Origin: CAYXVF01 sp964468125
GTDB taxonomy: Bacteria; Myxococcota; XYA12-FULL-58-9; CAYXVF01
Assembly (NCBI GenBank): GCA_964468125.1
Contig: CAYXVF010000034.1
Span: 1 to 55,245, forward strand
DNA: 55,245 nucleotides
Reading direction: 5' to 3'
Below, piece after piece: positions 15,227 through 24,145 of this stretch. Every line of letters starts with the position of its first letter. Position 1 is the stretch's first letter. Position numbers and translations under genes: made by a program. The notes below the pieces were generated by a model. It saw nothing but the letters and a program-made list of their open reading frames with translations, made no database searches and was not told where the DNA came from.

Positions 15227-17032
15227 ATGGCGAAGACCGTGGGGATCGACCTGGGGACCACGAACTCGTGCGTGGCGGTGATGGAGGGTGGCAAACCCGT
15301 CGTCATCCCCAACAACGAGGGCGCGCGGACCACGCCTTCGATGGTCGCGTTCACGGACAGCGGAGACCGGCTCGTGGGGCAGGTCGCCAAGCGCCAGGCC
15401 GTCACCAATCCCACGAACACACTCTTTGGCATCAAACGCTTCATCGGTCGTCGCTTCAACACGGACGAGGTCCGAAGCGAAGTCGAACGCATGCCCTTCA
15501 ACATCGTCGACTCGGAGAGGGGAGACGCCTGGATCCAGGTGCGCGACAAGACCTTCTCACCGCCGGAGATCTCCGCCCTCGTCCTCGCCAAGATGCGTGA
15601 GATCGCCGAGGACTACCTCGGTGAAGAGGTGGCCGAAGCGGTCATTACGGTCCCCGCTTATTTCAATGACAGTCAGCGGCAGGCCACACGCGACGCCGGG
15701 CGCATCGCCGGACTCCAAGTCAAGCGCATCGTCAACGAGCCTACGGCGGCCGCCCTCGCCTACGGTCTCGAGAACAAGGACAACGCCAAGATCGCGGTGT
15801 ACGACTTGGGCGGCGGCACCTTTGATATCTCGGTGCTCGAGCTCAACAACGGGGTCTTCAATGTTCGCGCCACGAACGGCGACACACACCTCGGCGGCGA
15901 GGACTTCGACAATCGGATCATCGATTTCCTCTGCAAAACGTTCAACGAAACCAACGAAATCGACCTGCGCAAGGATCCGATGGCGCTCCAGCGCCTGAAG
16001 GAGGCAGCTGAGAAGGCTAAGCACGAGCTGTCGAGCTCGCTCGAGACCGAGATCAACCTGCCCTTCATCGCGGCGGACCAGACCGGTCCGAAGCACCTGA
16101 ACCTCACCCTCGACCGCTCGAAGCTCGAGGCGCTGACCGAGGATCTGGTGGAGCGCACCCTCGGCCCGGTGAAATCCGCCTTGAGCGACGCAGACCTCAC
16201 CCCCGCGGACATCGACGATGTGCTCCTCGTGGGCGGAATGACCCGCATGCCCCTCGTGCAAAAGAGGGTGATCGACTACTTCGGCAAGCCGCCGAACCGG
16301 GAAATCAACCCGGATGAGGTCGTCGCCGTCGGGGCGGCGGTGCAGGGCGCGGTCCTCACCGGTGAGGTCAAAGATGTCCTTCTGCTCGACGTCACGCCTC
16401 TCACTTTGAGTGTCGAGACCAAGGGTGGGGTTGCGACGCCGCTGATTCAACGCAACACCACGGTGCCCTACCGCAAGGCGGAGGTATTCTCTACTGCGAT
16501 CGACAACCAAAACATGGTGAATGTGCACGTCGTTCAGGGTGAACGTCCGATGGCGGCGGACAATCAGTCGCTCGCGCACTTTCAGCTGATCGGGATCCCG
16601 CCTGCGCCGCGGGGCGTGCCTCAGGTTGAGGTCTCCTTCGACATCGACTCGAACGGAATTTTGAACGTATCCGCCAAGGATCTCGGCTCCGGCAAGACCC
16701 AGTCGGTTCAGATCACCGCGCAGAGCGGTCTCTCGGAGGAAGAGATCGAGAACATCATCGCCGAGGCGGAGAGCAACAAAGCGACGGACGAAGCGCGCCG
16801 ACACATGGTCGAGCTGAAGAACGCGGCGGAGGGTTTGATCTACGCCACCGAGCGCTCCCTCGAAGAATACGGCGCGAGCCTGGACCCGGACGACGCGGCG
16901 CTGATTCAGGCGGACCTCACCAAGCTCCAGTCTGCCCTCGAAGGCAACGACCCGGACGAGATCGATCGACTCTTCAAGGCGCTCGAGACCTCATCCTATC
17001 GGATCGCCGAGACCGTCTACGCCCAAGGGTGA
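15227..17032 (+). CDS. dnaK: Chaperone protein DnaK (Hsp70)
   Basis: The frame is open upstream into grpE, but the true start is ATG 15227 (MAKTVGIDLGTTNSCVAVME), seven bases after GAGGAGG. The 601-residue product has the ATPase phosphate loops IDLGTTNS and VYDLGGGTFDISV, the adenosine-motif region VLLVGGMTRMPLVQ and the interdomain linker DVLLLDVTPLTLSVE. The substrate-binding beta domain includes NTTVPYRKAEVFSTA, followed by a helical lid. It is slightly shorter than typical DnaK (about 610-640) because the disordered Gly/Gln-rich C-terminal tail is reduced to YAQG. It works with GrpE upstream and DnaJ downstream in cytosolic protein folding. Confidence 0.98.
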   Translation: MAKTVGIDLGTTNSCVAVMEGGKPVVIPNNEGARTTPSMVAFTDSGDRLVGQVAKRQAVTNPTNTLFGIKRFIGRRFNTDEVRSEVERMPFNIVDSERGDAWIQVRDKTFSPPEISALVLAKMREIAEDYLGEEVAEAVITVPAYFNDSQRQATRDAGRIAGLQVKRIVNEPTAAALAYGLENKDNAKIAVYDLGGGTFDISVLELNNGVFNVRATNGDTHLGGEDFDNRIIDFLCKTFNETNEIDLRKDPMALQRLKEAAEKAKHELSSSLETEINLPFIAADQTGPKHLNLTLDRSKLEALTEDLVERTLGPVKSALSDADLTPADIDDVLLVGGMTRMPLVQKRVIDYFGKPPNREINPDEVVAVGAAVQGAVLTGEVKDVLLLDVTPLTLSVETKGGVATPLIQRNTTVPYRKAEVFSTAIDNQNMVNVHVVQGERPMAADNQSLAHFQLIGIPPAPRGVPQVEVSFDIDSNGILNVSAKDLGSGKTQSVQITAQSGLSEEEIENIIAEAESNKATDEARRHMVELKNAAEGLIYATERSLEEYGASLDPDDAALIQADLTKLQSALEGNDPDEIDRLFKALETSSYRIAETVYAQG

Positions 17033-17046
17033 GTGACCCGTAATCC

Positions 17047-18150
17047 GTGCAAGATTTCTACGAGATACTCGGCGTGAGCCGGAGCGCCGACGAGAAGGAA
17101 ATCAAGCGCGCCTACCGCAAGCTCGCCCACGAGCTCCATCCGGACAAGAACCCGGGTGACAAAGACGCCGAAGAGCGCTTCAAGGCGGCCACGGTCGCCT
17201 ACGACGTGCTGAGCGATCCCAAGAAGCGCAAACGCTACGACCGCGTTGGTCCCTCGGGTTGGGGCGGGGGTTCTGCCCCTGGGGCTGCGGACTTTGAGGA
17301 AGCGGCCAAGAACGTCAGCGATGTCTTTAGTGAGATCTTCGGCGACTTCTTCCGGGGCAAACGCCAGAGCGGCGGCGCGCGCCGTGAGCGGGGGCGGGAC
17401 AAGCGCGTCGACATCACCGTGTCTTTTGAGACGGCGATCAAAGGCGGCGAGCGTGTGATCGAGGTGGACCGCGCCGAGCGCTGCGGAGTGTGCGCCGGGA
17501 CCGGTGCCAAGCCTGGGAGTGCGCCCCAACTGTGCCACGCCTGCGGCGGCACCGGCGCGGTAAAGGTGCAGCAGGGGCTGTTCTCGGTCAGCAAACAGTG
17601 CGGCTACTGCAACGGTCGCGGACGCATCGTGATCGAGCCCTGCAGCGCCTGCGACGGGAAGGGCAACCAGTATCGCCCCACGAAGCTGCGGGCGAAGATC
17701 CCTCCGGGGAGCAGCGACGGCACCACTCTGCGCTACAGCGGCGAAGGCGAGCCCGGCATCAACGGCGGCCCAGCCGGCGACTTGCGCGTGGTCTTGAACG
17801 TGGACGAGCACTCGATGTTCGCGCGCGAAGGGGACGACATTCACCTCGAGATCCCCGTGCCCGTCTACGACGCGGCGCTCGGCGGAAGCGTCGAGGTCCC
17901 GACTCTCTGGGGTCAGGTGAAGATGAAGGTCCCCCCTGGGACACAAACCGGCAGCGTATTTCGCTTGCGCGGCAAAGGCGCCCCGCGCGGCAATGGCACC
18001 CAGGGCGATCAGCACGTCACGGTGGTCGTAGAGATCCCCGGCAACCTCACCCCCGAACAGAAACGCCTGATGCAACAGCTGCGCGACGCGAGCGCCCCCG
18101 AGCACTTTCCCCGCGCCTCCGCGTTCCAAAAGAACACGGGGAGTGGGTGA
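17047..18150 (+). CDS. dnaJ: Chaperone protein DnaJ (Hsp40)
   Basis: The 367-residue protein starts at GTG 17047, 14 bases after dnaK. It has a J domain with the catalytic HPD at 31-33, a short Gly-rich linker (WGGGSAPGA), and four zinc-finger repeats starting at Cys146, Cys163, Cys185 and Cys199 (CGVCAGTG, CHACGGTG, CGYCNGRG, CSACDGKG). Two C-terminal substrate-binding beta domains follow. This is a full type I DnaJ. It stimulates DnaK ATPase and presents unfolded clients. The G/F region is shorter and poorer in Phe than in E. coli DnaJ. A strong ribosome site for an unrelated lipoprotein gene follows 33 bases downstream without a terminator, so read-through is likely. Confidence 0.97.
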   Translation: MQDFYEILGVSRSADEKEIKRAYRKLAHELHPDKNPGDKDAEERFKAATVAYDVLSDPKKRKRYDRVGPSGWGGGSAPGAADFEEAAKNVSDVFSEIFGDFFRGKRQSGGARRERGRDKRVDITVSFETAIKGGERVIEVDRAERCGVCAGTGAKPGSAPQLCHACGGTGAVKVQQGLFSVSKQCGYCNGRGRIVIEPCSACDGKGNQYRPTKLRAKIPPGSSDGTTLRYSGEGEPGINGGPAGDLRVVLNVDEHSMFAREGDDIHLEIPVPVYDAALGGSVEVPTLWGQVKMKVPPGTQTGSVFRLRGKGAPRGNGTQGDQHVTVVVEIPGNLTPEQKRLMQQLRDASAPEHFPRASAFQKNTGSG

Positions 18151-18183
18151 AGCGTCGTCAAATTCTAGTCCCGAGGAGATCCA

Positions 18184-20745
18184 ATGAAACGCCTGATCCT
18201 GCTCTGCGCCCTCGGTGCCTCCGCCTGCGGCAGCGACCCCGATCCCACCGGTGACCCCAACAGCAACACCAACGCGAACACCAACGGCAACGCGAACACC
18301 AACAACAACGCGAACACCAACGACAACGCGAACACCAACGACAACACGAACACCAACGACAACACGAACACCAACGACAACACGAACACCAACGACAACA
18401 ACACCCCGACGTGTGCGGGCAGTGTGGACGAGGGCGTCACGTGCACCATGTGCAATGACCCACCGGCGGCCGGCGTGGACCGCTGTGTCGTGACCGTGGG
18501 CACGAGCGGTAAAACCCTCTTCCGCGGTGACGTGCTCTCCGGTGAGCACGTCTACGAAGGCGGTGCGGTGCTGGTGGACGCGAGCGGCGTGATCGAGTGC
18601 GCGGGGTGTGACTGCCTCGCAAGTGCCACCGACGCCACGCAGATCGCCTGCGCGGGGGCTGCGATCTCCCCCGGCCTCATCGACGCCGAAGCGCGCGCGC
18701 AATACGCAAACGCCGCCGCGGCGGAGCTCGGGACCGTTCGCTACGACAACCGAAATCAGTGGCGTGAAGGGCTCGAAGGGAAACCCGAGGTCAATCCCAC
18801 CAGCGACAGCAGCGACGAGGCGCTCGCGTTGGCGCAGCTTCGCCAGCTCACCGGCGGGGTCACCAGCGTCATCGACGCGCGCTCCCCCCTCGACACCGGG
18901 GCGCTGCGCAACCTCACGAGCGCTCCCGCCGCCCACGGACTCACCGGCCTGGACGTCGACTTTGAGACCTTCCCCCTCGGGGCCTCCAGCGGAAATGCCG
19001 TCTCCGGCTGCATGTCGTACTTCGAGCTCCCAAACCCCGCGCAAGCCGAGAACCGCGGCGCCTACCTGCCCCGCGTCGGCGGCGGCATCGACGCCGCGTC
19101 GCGCAACGAGGTGCTTTGCATCAACAGCAGCGACGGGGTGGAGGCGGTGTTCCCGAACACCACACTTCTCGGTGCGCAGGCGCTCGACGCCTTTGATTGG
19201 GAGCTCATCAACGCCCTCGGCGCCTTTCCCTCCTGGAGCCCGCGCTCCGACGTGCACACCTTTGGCATGACGACGCAGGTGACGGCGTTGAAGGCGGTGG
19301 GCAGCCCGTTCGCGCTCGCGACCTATTTCTCGCCCTTCGGCAGCCGCGACCTACTCTCCGAGCTGCGCTGCGCCGATGTCCTCAACCAGACGCATTGGAA
19401 TTCGACACTCAGCGACTTTGACCTGTGGCTCGCGGCCACCTGGTTCCCCGCGATGGCCGCGGGAGCCCAGGAGCAGATCGGAGTCTTGCGCCCTGGATAC
19501 CGTGGGGACATCGCCATCTTTGCCTCGAGCGCCGAGCGCCATCACGCGGCGGTGGTCGGCGCGGCGCAGGAAGACGTGGTGGGGGTCTTCATCAACGGCG
19601 AGATTCGCGCGGGGGACGCAACGGTCGTGAGCGCTCTGCGCTCGGACTGTGAAGTCGACAGCACGAGCTGTACGAGCCCACGAGCCGTGTGCGCAGCGCC
19701 GCTCAGTGGCTTTAGCCTTTCGGCGCTGCTATCAGCGGTTCCCGGCGCACCGGAGCTGTTCCACTGCACCGAAGCGCCCCTCGAGGGCTCGTGCACGCCG
19801 TTTCGCGACGGGGAGTACACGGGAGCCATCAGCGCGGACGACTCCGACGGCGACGGGCTCCTCGACGCCAACGACAATTGTCCGAGCGTCTTCAACCCGG
19901 TCCGCCCCCTCGAGGCGCCGAACCAGCTCGACAGCGACAGCGACGGCATTGGGGACGCCTGCGACCCCTGCCCCCTCGACGCGGGGAGCAGCTGCTTTCC
20001 CCGCGATCCGATCGACTTCGACGGCGACCAGGTCCTCGACTGGGAGGACAATTGCGCTGGCGTCTTCAACCCCACGCAAGACGATGCGGACGGCGATGGC
20101 GTCGGCGACAGCTGCGATCTCTGCGACGCGCCGAATCCCCTCGGCACCCCTTGTGAAACGACCATCTACGACGTGCGAGCACGCCGCTATCCGGAAGGCT
20201 ACTCCGTGACGGTCGAGGGGGTCGTGACCGCGGTGACCGCCGGGCCGGGCGTGACCTTCTACATGCAGGTGGACTCCGCGAGCCCGGACTACGTCGGCCC
20301 CGAGCTCAGCGCGATCGCGGTGTTCCTCGACGACCGCACCCCGGTCCCCGCCGTTGGCGATGCGGTCACGGTCACGGGTTCGGCGAGCGACCGATTCGGG
20401 GTACAGATCGGGCCGGTGGACTCGGTCCAGATCGACGGCAGCGGCACTGTGGTTCTCCCGCTCATCGCCCTCCCGTCGGACTTCGTCGGCACCGGCACCA
20501 ATCGCGAGGCCTACGATGGGCTCCTGATCTCCGTCCAGAACGTCGAGATCAGCGCCATCGACGGCTTCGGCGTGGAGTTTACCGATGGGTTCCGGTCCGA
20601 CGGTCTGTTCTACGATTTGCCGAGCCCGACGGTCGGTCAGACCTTCTCGAGCTTCACGGGAATCAAACGGGAGCTCTTCACCAACGTCATTATCCCCCTG
20701 GTCACCATCGAGCCCCGCTCGGCCGACGATGTCGTTCCGAACTAG
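18184..20745 (+). CDS. Large lipoprotein: degenerate amidohydrolase fold, TSP3 repeats, OB-like C-terminus
   Basis: The 853-residue product starts with a lipoprotein signal (Cys15 after LGASA), then an Asn/Thr/Asp-rich stalk (about 21-78). Residues about 100-500 follow the composite-domain amidohydrolase pattern: an N-terminal beta sandwich (GGAVLVDASGVIECAG), ISPGLID, then WSPRSDVHTFG, FGSRDLLSEL and the closing YRGDIAIFAS...VFINGEIRAG. The HxH metal motif after PGLID is Glu169 and Arg171, and the Asp expected in the later GTD motif is Tyr381, so catalysis is unlikely. Two thrombospondin type 3 calcium-binding blocks (DSDGDGLLDANDNCPSVFNP, DADGDGVGDSCD) lie at about 550-660, and a C-terminal OB-like domain ends it. 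It is probably anchored on the cell surface as a binding or adhesive protein. A GAGGAGA ribosome site supports ATG 18184. Confidence 0.85.
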   Translation: MKRLILLCALGASACGSDPDPTGDPNSNTNANTNGNANTNNNANTNDNANTNDNTNTNDNTNTNDNTNTNDNNTPTCAGSVDEGVTCTMCNDPPAAGVDRCVVTVGTSGKTLFRGDVLSGEHVYEGGAVLVDASGVIECAGCDCLASATDATQIACAGAAISPGLIDAEARAQYANAAAAELGTVRYDNRNQWREGLEGKPEVNPTSDSSDEALALAQLRQLTGGVTSVIDARSPLDTGALRNLTSAPAAHGLTGLDVDFETFPLGASSGNAVSGCMSYFELPNPAQAENRGAYLPRVGGGIDAASRNEVLCINSSDGVEAVFPNTTLLGAQALDAFDWELINALGAFPSWSPRSDVHTFGMTTQVTALKAVGSPFALATYFSPFGSRDLLSELRCADVLNQTHWNSTLSDFDLWLAATWFPAMAAGAQEQIGVLRPGYRGDIAIFASSAERHHAAVVGAAQEDVVGVFINGEIRAGDATVVSALRSDCEVDSTSCTSPRAVCAAPLSGFSLSALLSAVPGAPELFHCTEAPLEGSCTPFRDGEYTGAISADDSDGDGLLDANDNCPSVFNPVRPLEAPNQLDSDSDGIGDACDPCPLDAGSSCFPRDPIDFDGDQVLDWEDNCAGVFNPTQDDADGDGVGDSCDLCDAPNPLGTPCETTIYDVRARRYPEGYSVTVEGVVTAVTAGPGVTFYMQVDSASPDYVGPELSAIAVFLDDRTPVPAVGDAVTVTGSASDRFGVQIGPVDSVQIDGSGTVVLPLIALPSDFVGTGTNREAYDGLLISVQNVEISAIDGFGVEFTDGFRSDGLFYDLPSPTVGQTFSSFTGIKRELFTNVIIPLVTIEPRSADDVVPN
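18301..18390. repeat. 18-bp tandem repeat encoding an Asn/Thr/Asp stalk
   Basis: Five 18-bp units related to AACGACAACACGAACACC run from 18301 to 18390, with degenerate copies from about 18265. Each unit encodes N-D-N-T-N-T. The unit is a multiple of three, so expansion or contraction changes stalk length only. The stalk follows the lipidated Cys directly and probably acts as a spacer across the cell surface. Confidence 0.85.
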
Positions 20746-20780
20746 GGTGCATCTCATTACCGATACCGGACAACACCGTG

Positions 20781-20850
20781 CGCCCCTTCGTCAAGCTCAG
20801 GACGCGACCTGAGCCGGTGGGGCCGTGAGGCGGCACCGAGTCGAAGGGCG
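20781..20850. repeat. Compound palindromic intergenic element
   Basis: Between the convergent lipoprotein and gatB genes, outer arms CGCCCCTTCG (20781-20790) and CGAAGGGCG (20842-20850) enclose two inner elements. One is a perfect hairpin GCTCAGG/CCTGAGC (20795-20801, 20808-20814) and the other an imperfect CGGTG...CACCG stem. The CCCTTCG...CTCAGG sequence style is the one I recall from dispersed REP-like palindromes in many GC-rich bacteria. There is no T-run, so it is not a textbook terminator, but it could fold at the ends of both transcripts. Confidence 0.55.
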
Positions 20851-20898
20851 AGTCTGTCCTAGTGGGATCGCCGTCTAGGAAAAATCAGCGGCCGGGCC

Positions 20899-22332
20899 CT
20901 AGCCCTCCAGCTTAGTCTTCAGAAGCTCGTTCACCATTTGCGGGTTGGCCTTGCCCTTGGAGGCCTTCATCACCTGGCCGACGAGGAAGCCGATGACGTT
21001 CGTTTTTCCGGCTTTGTACTTCTCGACGCTCTCCGCATTGTTCGCGAGGACCTCGTCCACGAGCGGCTCGATCGCGCTCGTGTCCGTGACCTGCTTCCAG
21101 CCCTTCGCCTCGACGATCGCATCCGGCTCACCGCCGTTCGCCATCATCTCCGCGAAGACGTCCTTGGCGATCTTGCCACTGATCGTCTTGTCGTCGATCA
21201 GCTTCACGAGCTGACCGAGCGCCTCCGCCTCGAACTTCAGGGTGGTGAGGGGCTGGTCCTTGATCTCGCGCAGCACCTCGTTGATCACCCAGTTGGCGAT
21301 GCCTTTTGGGTTGTCGTGCGCGGCGAGCGCCGCCTCGTAGAAGTGCGCGACCTCCGCGTCATCGGTGAGGATCTTCGCGTCGTAATCCGACAGCCCCAAG
21401 TTTCCGATGTAGCGCTCGTATTTCGCCTTTGGCAGCTCCGGCAGGGTGTCGCGGACCTTCGCGATCAGAGGCTCGTGCAGGACGAGCTCTGGGAGATCCG
21501 GGTCTGGGAAGTAGCGGTAGTCGTGCGCGTCTTCCTTGCTCCGCATGGAGCGCGTGCGCTTCGCCTGGCTGTCCCAGAGCCGAGTCTCCTGTACCACCTC
21601 GCCGCCGCCGCGTACGAGCTCCTCCTGGCGCAGAATTTCGTACTCGATGGCCTGCTCGACGAAGCGGAAGGAGTTGATGTTCTTGATCTCCGCGCGCGTG
21701 CCGAATTCCTCCTGACCGCGGGGGCGGATCGAGACGTTAGCGTCGCAGCGCAGCGATCCCTCTTCCATGTTGCCGTCGCAGACCTCGAGATAGCGCAGGA
21801 CCTGACGAATGGTCCGCATGTACTCCGCGGCTTCCTGCGCGCTGCGAATGTCCGGCTCGCTCACGATCTCGATCAGAGGCACGCCCGCGCGATTGAAGTC
21901 GACGTAGGAGCGCTTTCCAGCCACCACATCGTCGTGCACGTTCTTGCCCGCGTCCTCTTCCATGTGGATCCGAGTGATGCCCACGCGCTTCTCTTCGCCA
22001 TCGAGCTCGAAGGTGAGGTAGCCACCGGTGGCGTAAGGGCGGTCGTACTGCGAGATTTGATAGCCCTTGGGCAGGTCCGGGTAGAAGTAGTTCTTCCGGG
22101 CCCACTGGCTCACCGAGTGCACCGTGCACTGCAGGCCCATCGCCGCGCGCACCGCGAGCTCCACCGCGTGCTCGTTCAGCACCGGCAAGACCCCGGGCAT
22201 GCCGAGGCACACCACGTCCACGTGGCTGTTCGGGGCGGCGCCGAAGGTGTTTTCACTCCAGGAAAACAGCTTGGTCTTGGTCTTGAGCTGGGCGTGGACC
22301 TCGAGGCCAATGACGGTCTCAAACTCGCTCAT
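20899..22332 (-). CDS. gatB: Asp-tRNA(Asn)/Glu-tRNA(Gln) amidotransferase subunit B
   Basis: The 477-residue protein begins with the GatB signature (TVIGLEVHAQLKTKTKLFSW) and has the conserved cradle motifs FYPDLPKGYQISQYD, RIHMEEDAGK and FNRAGVPLIEIVSEPD. The helical and YqeY-like tail domain follows (ending GFLVGQVMKASKGKANPQ). GatB binds the mischarged tRNA and phosphorylates the misacylated residue before amidation. The start ATG overlaps the gatA stop (ATGA), so translation is coupled. It is the last gene of gatC-gatA-gatB. Its presence means this organism makes Gln-tRNA and/or Asn-tRNA by transamidation; whether glnS or asnS also exist cannot be told from this window. Confidence 0.97.
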   Translation of the reverse strand: MSEFETVIGLEVHAQLKTKTKLFSWSENTFGAAPNSHVDVVCLGMPGVLPVLNEHAVELAVRAAMGLQCTVHSVSQWARKNYFYPDLPKGYQISQYDRPYATGGYLTFELDGEEKRVGITRIHMEEDAGKNVHDDVVAGKRSYVDFNRAGVPLIEIVSEPDIRSAQEAAEYMRTIRQVLRYLEVCDGNMEEGSLRCDANVSIRPRGQEEFGTRAEIKNINSFRFVEQAIEYEILRQEELVRGGGEVVQETRLWDSQAKRTRSMRSKEDAHDYRYFPDPDLPELVLHEPLIAKVRDTLPELPKAKYERYIGNLGLSDYDAKILTDDAEVAHFYEAALAAHDNPKGIANWVINEVLREIKDQPLTTLKFEAEALGQLVKLIDDKTISGKIAKDVFAEMMANGGEPDAIVEAKGWKQVTDTSAIEPLVDEVLANNAESVEKYKAGKTNVIGFLVGQVMKASKGKANPQMVNELLKTKLEG

Positions 22333-23798
22333 AGGGTCGGTCTCCGGGTGTGGAAGTCGTGCTCACGCTCGAAGGCACGCGCGGTGCGCAGCAGATCCGC
22401 TTCGCCCCAGGGTCGGCCCACCAGCTGCAAGCCGAGCGGGAGTCCCCCGTCGTCGAAGCCGCAGGAAAGGGAAAGCGCCGGCAAGCCCGCGAGGTTCGCG
22501 GTAACGGTGTAGATGTCCGCGAGATACATCTGGATCGGATCGTCCGTGTTCTCGCCGCGCTTGAACGCCGGGCTCGGCGTCGTGGGAGTCAGAATCACGT
22601 CGACCTTCTCGAAGGCCGCCGCAAAGTCCTGGCGCAGGAGCGTTCGAACCCTTTGGGCCTTCAGATAGTAGGCGTCGTAGTAGCCGGCGGAGAGCGCGTA
22701 GGTGCCGAGCATGATCCGGCGCTTGACCTCGGGACCAAAGCCCTGGCCCCGGCTCTCCATGTACATCTCGAGCAGTCCCTCGCCCGGGTCCACCCGCTTG
22801 CCGTAGCGCACGCCGTCGTAGCGCGCGAGATTGCTCGACGCTTCGCTGGTGCAGATCAGGTAGTAGACCGCGATCCCGTAATCCATGTGCGGGATCGAGA
22901 CTTCCACCACCTCCGCGCCGGCGGCTTTGTAGCTCTCGATCGCGGCCTCCACCGCTTTCCGGTTTGCGTTGCTCAGGCCCTCGCCGAAGAACTCAGTGGC
23001 GATCCCGATCTTGGTGCCCTTTACCCCGTCCTCGAGGCCCGCGGTGTAGTCCGGTACGGGCAGGTCGACACTCGTGGAGTCGAAGGGGTCGTGACCGGCG
23101 ATCCGGCCTAGGAGATGGGCGCAGTCGGTCACGTCGTGGGTCATCGGGCCTACTTGGTCGAGGGAGCTCGCGAAGGCGATGACACCAAAGCGCGACACCC
23201 GGCCGTAGGTCGGCTTCAGGCCGACGATGCCGTTGAACGCCGCGGGCTGACGGATCGATCCGCCCGTGTCCGTTCCGAGCGCGGCGGAGGCGAGGCTGGC
23301 CGAGACCGAGACCGCCGAGCCACCGGAGGAACCACCGGGAACCCGTTCCCGATCCCAAGGGTTGCGGACCGTCGAATAGGAGCACCACTCGTTCGAGCCG
23401 CCCATCGCGAATTCGTCCATCGACGTCTTGCCGAGAAGGACCGCGCCGCTCTCTTTCAGCTTCTTCACAGCCGTGCCGTCGTAGGGCGGGACGAAACCTT
23501 CGAGGATCTTCGAAGAGCAAGTGGTGGGCACGCCTTCGGTCAGGAAGATGTCCTTCAGCGCCACCGGGATGCCGTCGAGCACGCTCAGCGCTTCGCCCTT
23601 CCCGCGTCGCTCATCCGAACGGGCGGCCTGCGCCGTCGCGCCTTCACGGTCCACGTGCAGGTAGGCACCGAGCTCTGCGTTGTGGGACTCGATCCGCGCG
23701 AGCATCGCGTCGGTGAGCTCCTGGCTCGTCAGCTCCTTGCGTTCCAAGAGGCCACTGAGCTCGTGGAGAGGTTTTTCAACGATGTCAGTCATAGTCAT
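22329..23798 (-). CDS. gatA: Asp-tRNA(Asn)/Glu-tRNA(Gln) amidotransferase subunit A
   Basis: This 489-residue amidase-signature enzyme has the full catalytic triad: Lys82 in PVALKDIF, the cis-Ser157 in PGGSSGGSA and the nucleophile Ser181 in GTDTGGSIRQPA. These correspond to Lys79/Ser154/Ser178 of characterised GatA. Conserved GLKPTYGRVSRFG and SLDQVGP follow. GatA hydrolyses glutamine and channels the ammonia to GatB. The start ATG 23798 overlaps the gatC stop by one base (TAATG), and its own stop overlaps the gatB start. A second in-frame ATG two codons later is possible. It shows no truncation or unusual insertions. Confidence 0.97.
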   Translation of the reverse strand: MTMTDIVEKPLHELSGLLERKELTSQELTDAMLARIESHNAELGAYLHVDREGATAQAARSDERRGKGEALSVLDGIPVALKDIFLTEGVPTTCSSKILEGFVPPYDGTAVKKLKESGAVLLGKTSMDEFAMGGSNEWCSYSTVRNPWDRERVPGGSSGGSAVSVSASLASAALGTDTGGSIRQPAAFNGIVGLKPTYGRVSRFGVIAFASSLDQVGPMTHDVTDCAHLLGRIAGHDPFDSTSVDLPVPDYTAGLEDGVKGTKIGIATEFFGEGLSNANRKAVEAAIESYKAAGAEVVEVSIPHMDYGIAVYYLICTSEASSNLARYDGVRYGKRVDPGEGLLEMYMESRGQGFGPEVKRRIMLGTYALSAGYYDAYYLKAQRVRTLLRQDFAAAFEKVDVILTPTTPSPAFKRGENTDDPIQMYLADIYTVTANLAGLPALSLSCGFDDGGLPLGLQLVGRPWGEADLLRTARAFEREHDFHTRRPTL

Positions 23799-24091
23799 TA
23801 CTCGATGATCTTGGGGACGCCGAATCCGTCGCCGAGGCGCTCCGGTGCGTTGGCGAGCGCCTTCTCTACCGGCAGCTCCTCGCCGACTTCGTCCGCGCGA
23901 TACTTGGTAGGCAGCTCCACCGCGTGGGAGGTGGGCTCGACGTTTGAGGTATCGAGCTCGTCGAGCTTCTCGACGTAGGTCAGGATGCTCTCGATGTCTT
24001 TCGTGAGGCTCTGGACCTCCGAATCGTCGAGCTTCAGGCGCGCGAGACGGGCGATCTTCTGGATCTCGTCTTCGGTGATGTGTCCGCTCAT
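23798..24091 (-). CDS. gatC: Asp-tRNA(Asn)/Glu-tRNA(Gln) amidotransferase subunit C
   Basis: The 97-residue protein matches GatC: N-terminal helix region ITEDEIQKIARLARLKLDDS, then SILTYVEKLDELDTSNVEPT and the RADEV...NAPERLGDGFGVPKIIE tail. It is a belt-like subunit that stabilises the GatA-GatB interface. It begins the gat cluster 54 bases after the TPR gene; that gap has no clear promoter, so gatCAB is probably read from upstream (pcrA-TPR-gatCAB). Confidence 0.96.
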   Translation of the reverse strand: MSGHITEDEIQKIARLARLKLDDSEVQSLTKDIESILTYVEKLDELDTSNVEPTSHAVELPTKYRADEVGEELPVEKALANAPERLGDGFGVPKIIE

Positions 24092-24145
24092 GGGCGGACT
24101 ATTAGCGGGGCGATAGGAGGCTGTAAAGCGACATGAGGGCGCAAG

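Noticed and set aside
18301..18390. Regular short repeats considered as a CRISPR array
   Set aside because: Units are tandem with no unique spacers, and they encode an in-frame low-complexity stalk.
17017..19257. Long reverse frame with VGVRVVVGVR-type repeats
   Set aside because: It is the antisense image of dnaJ and of the Asn/Thr/Asp stalk repeats; the periodic sequence comes from the 18-bp coding array.
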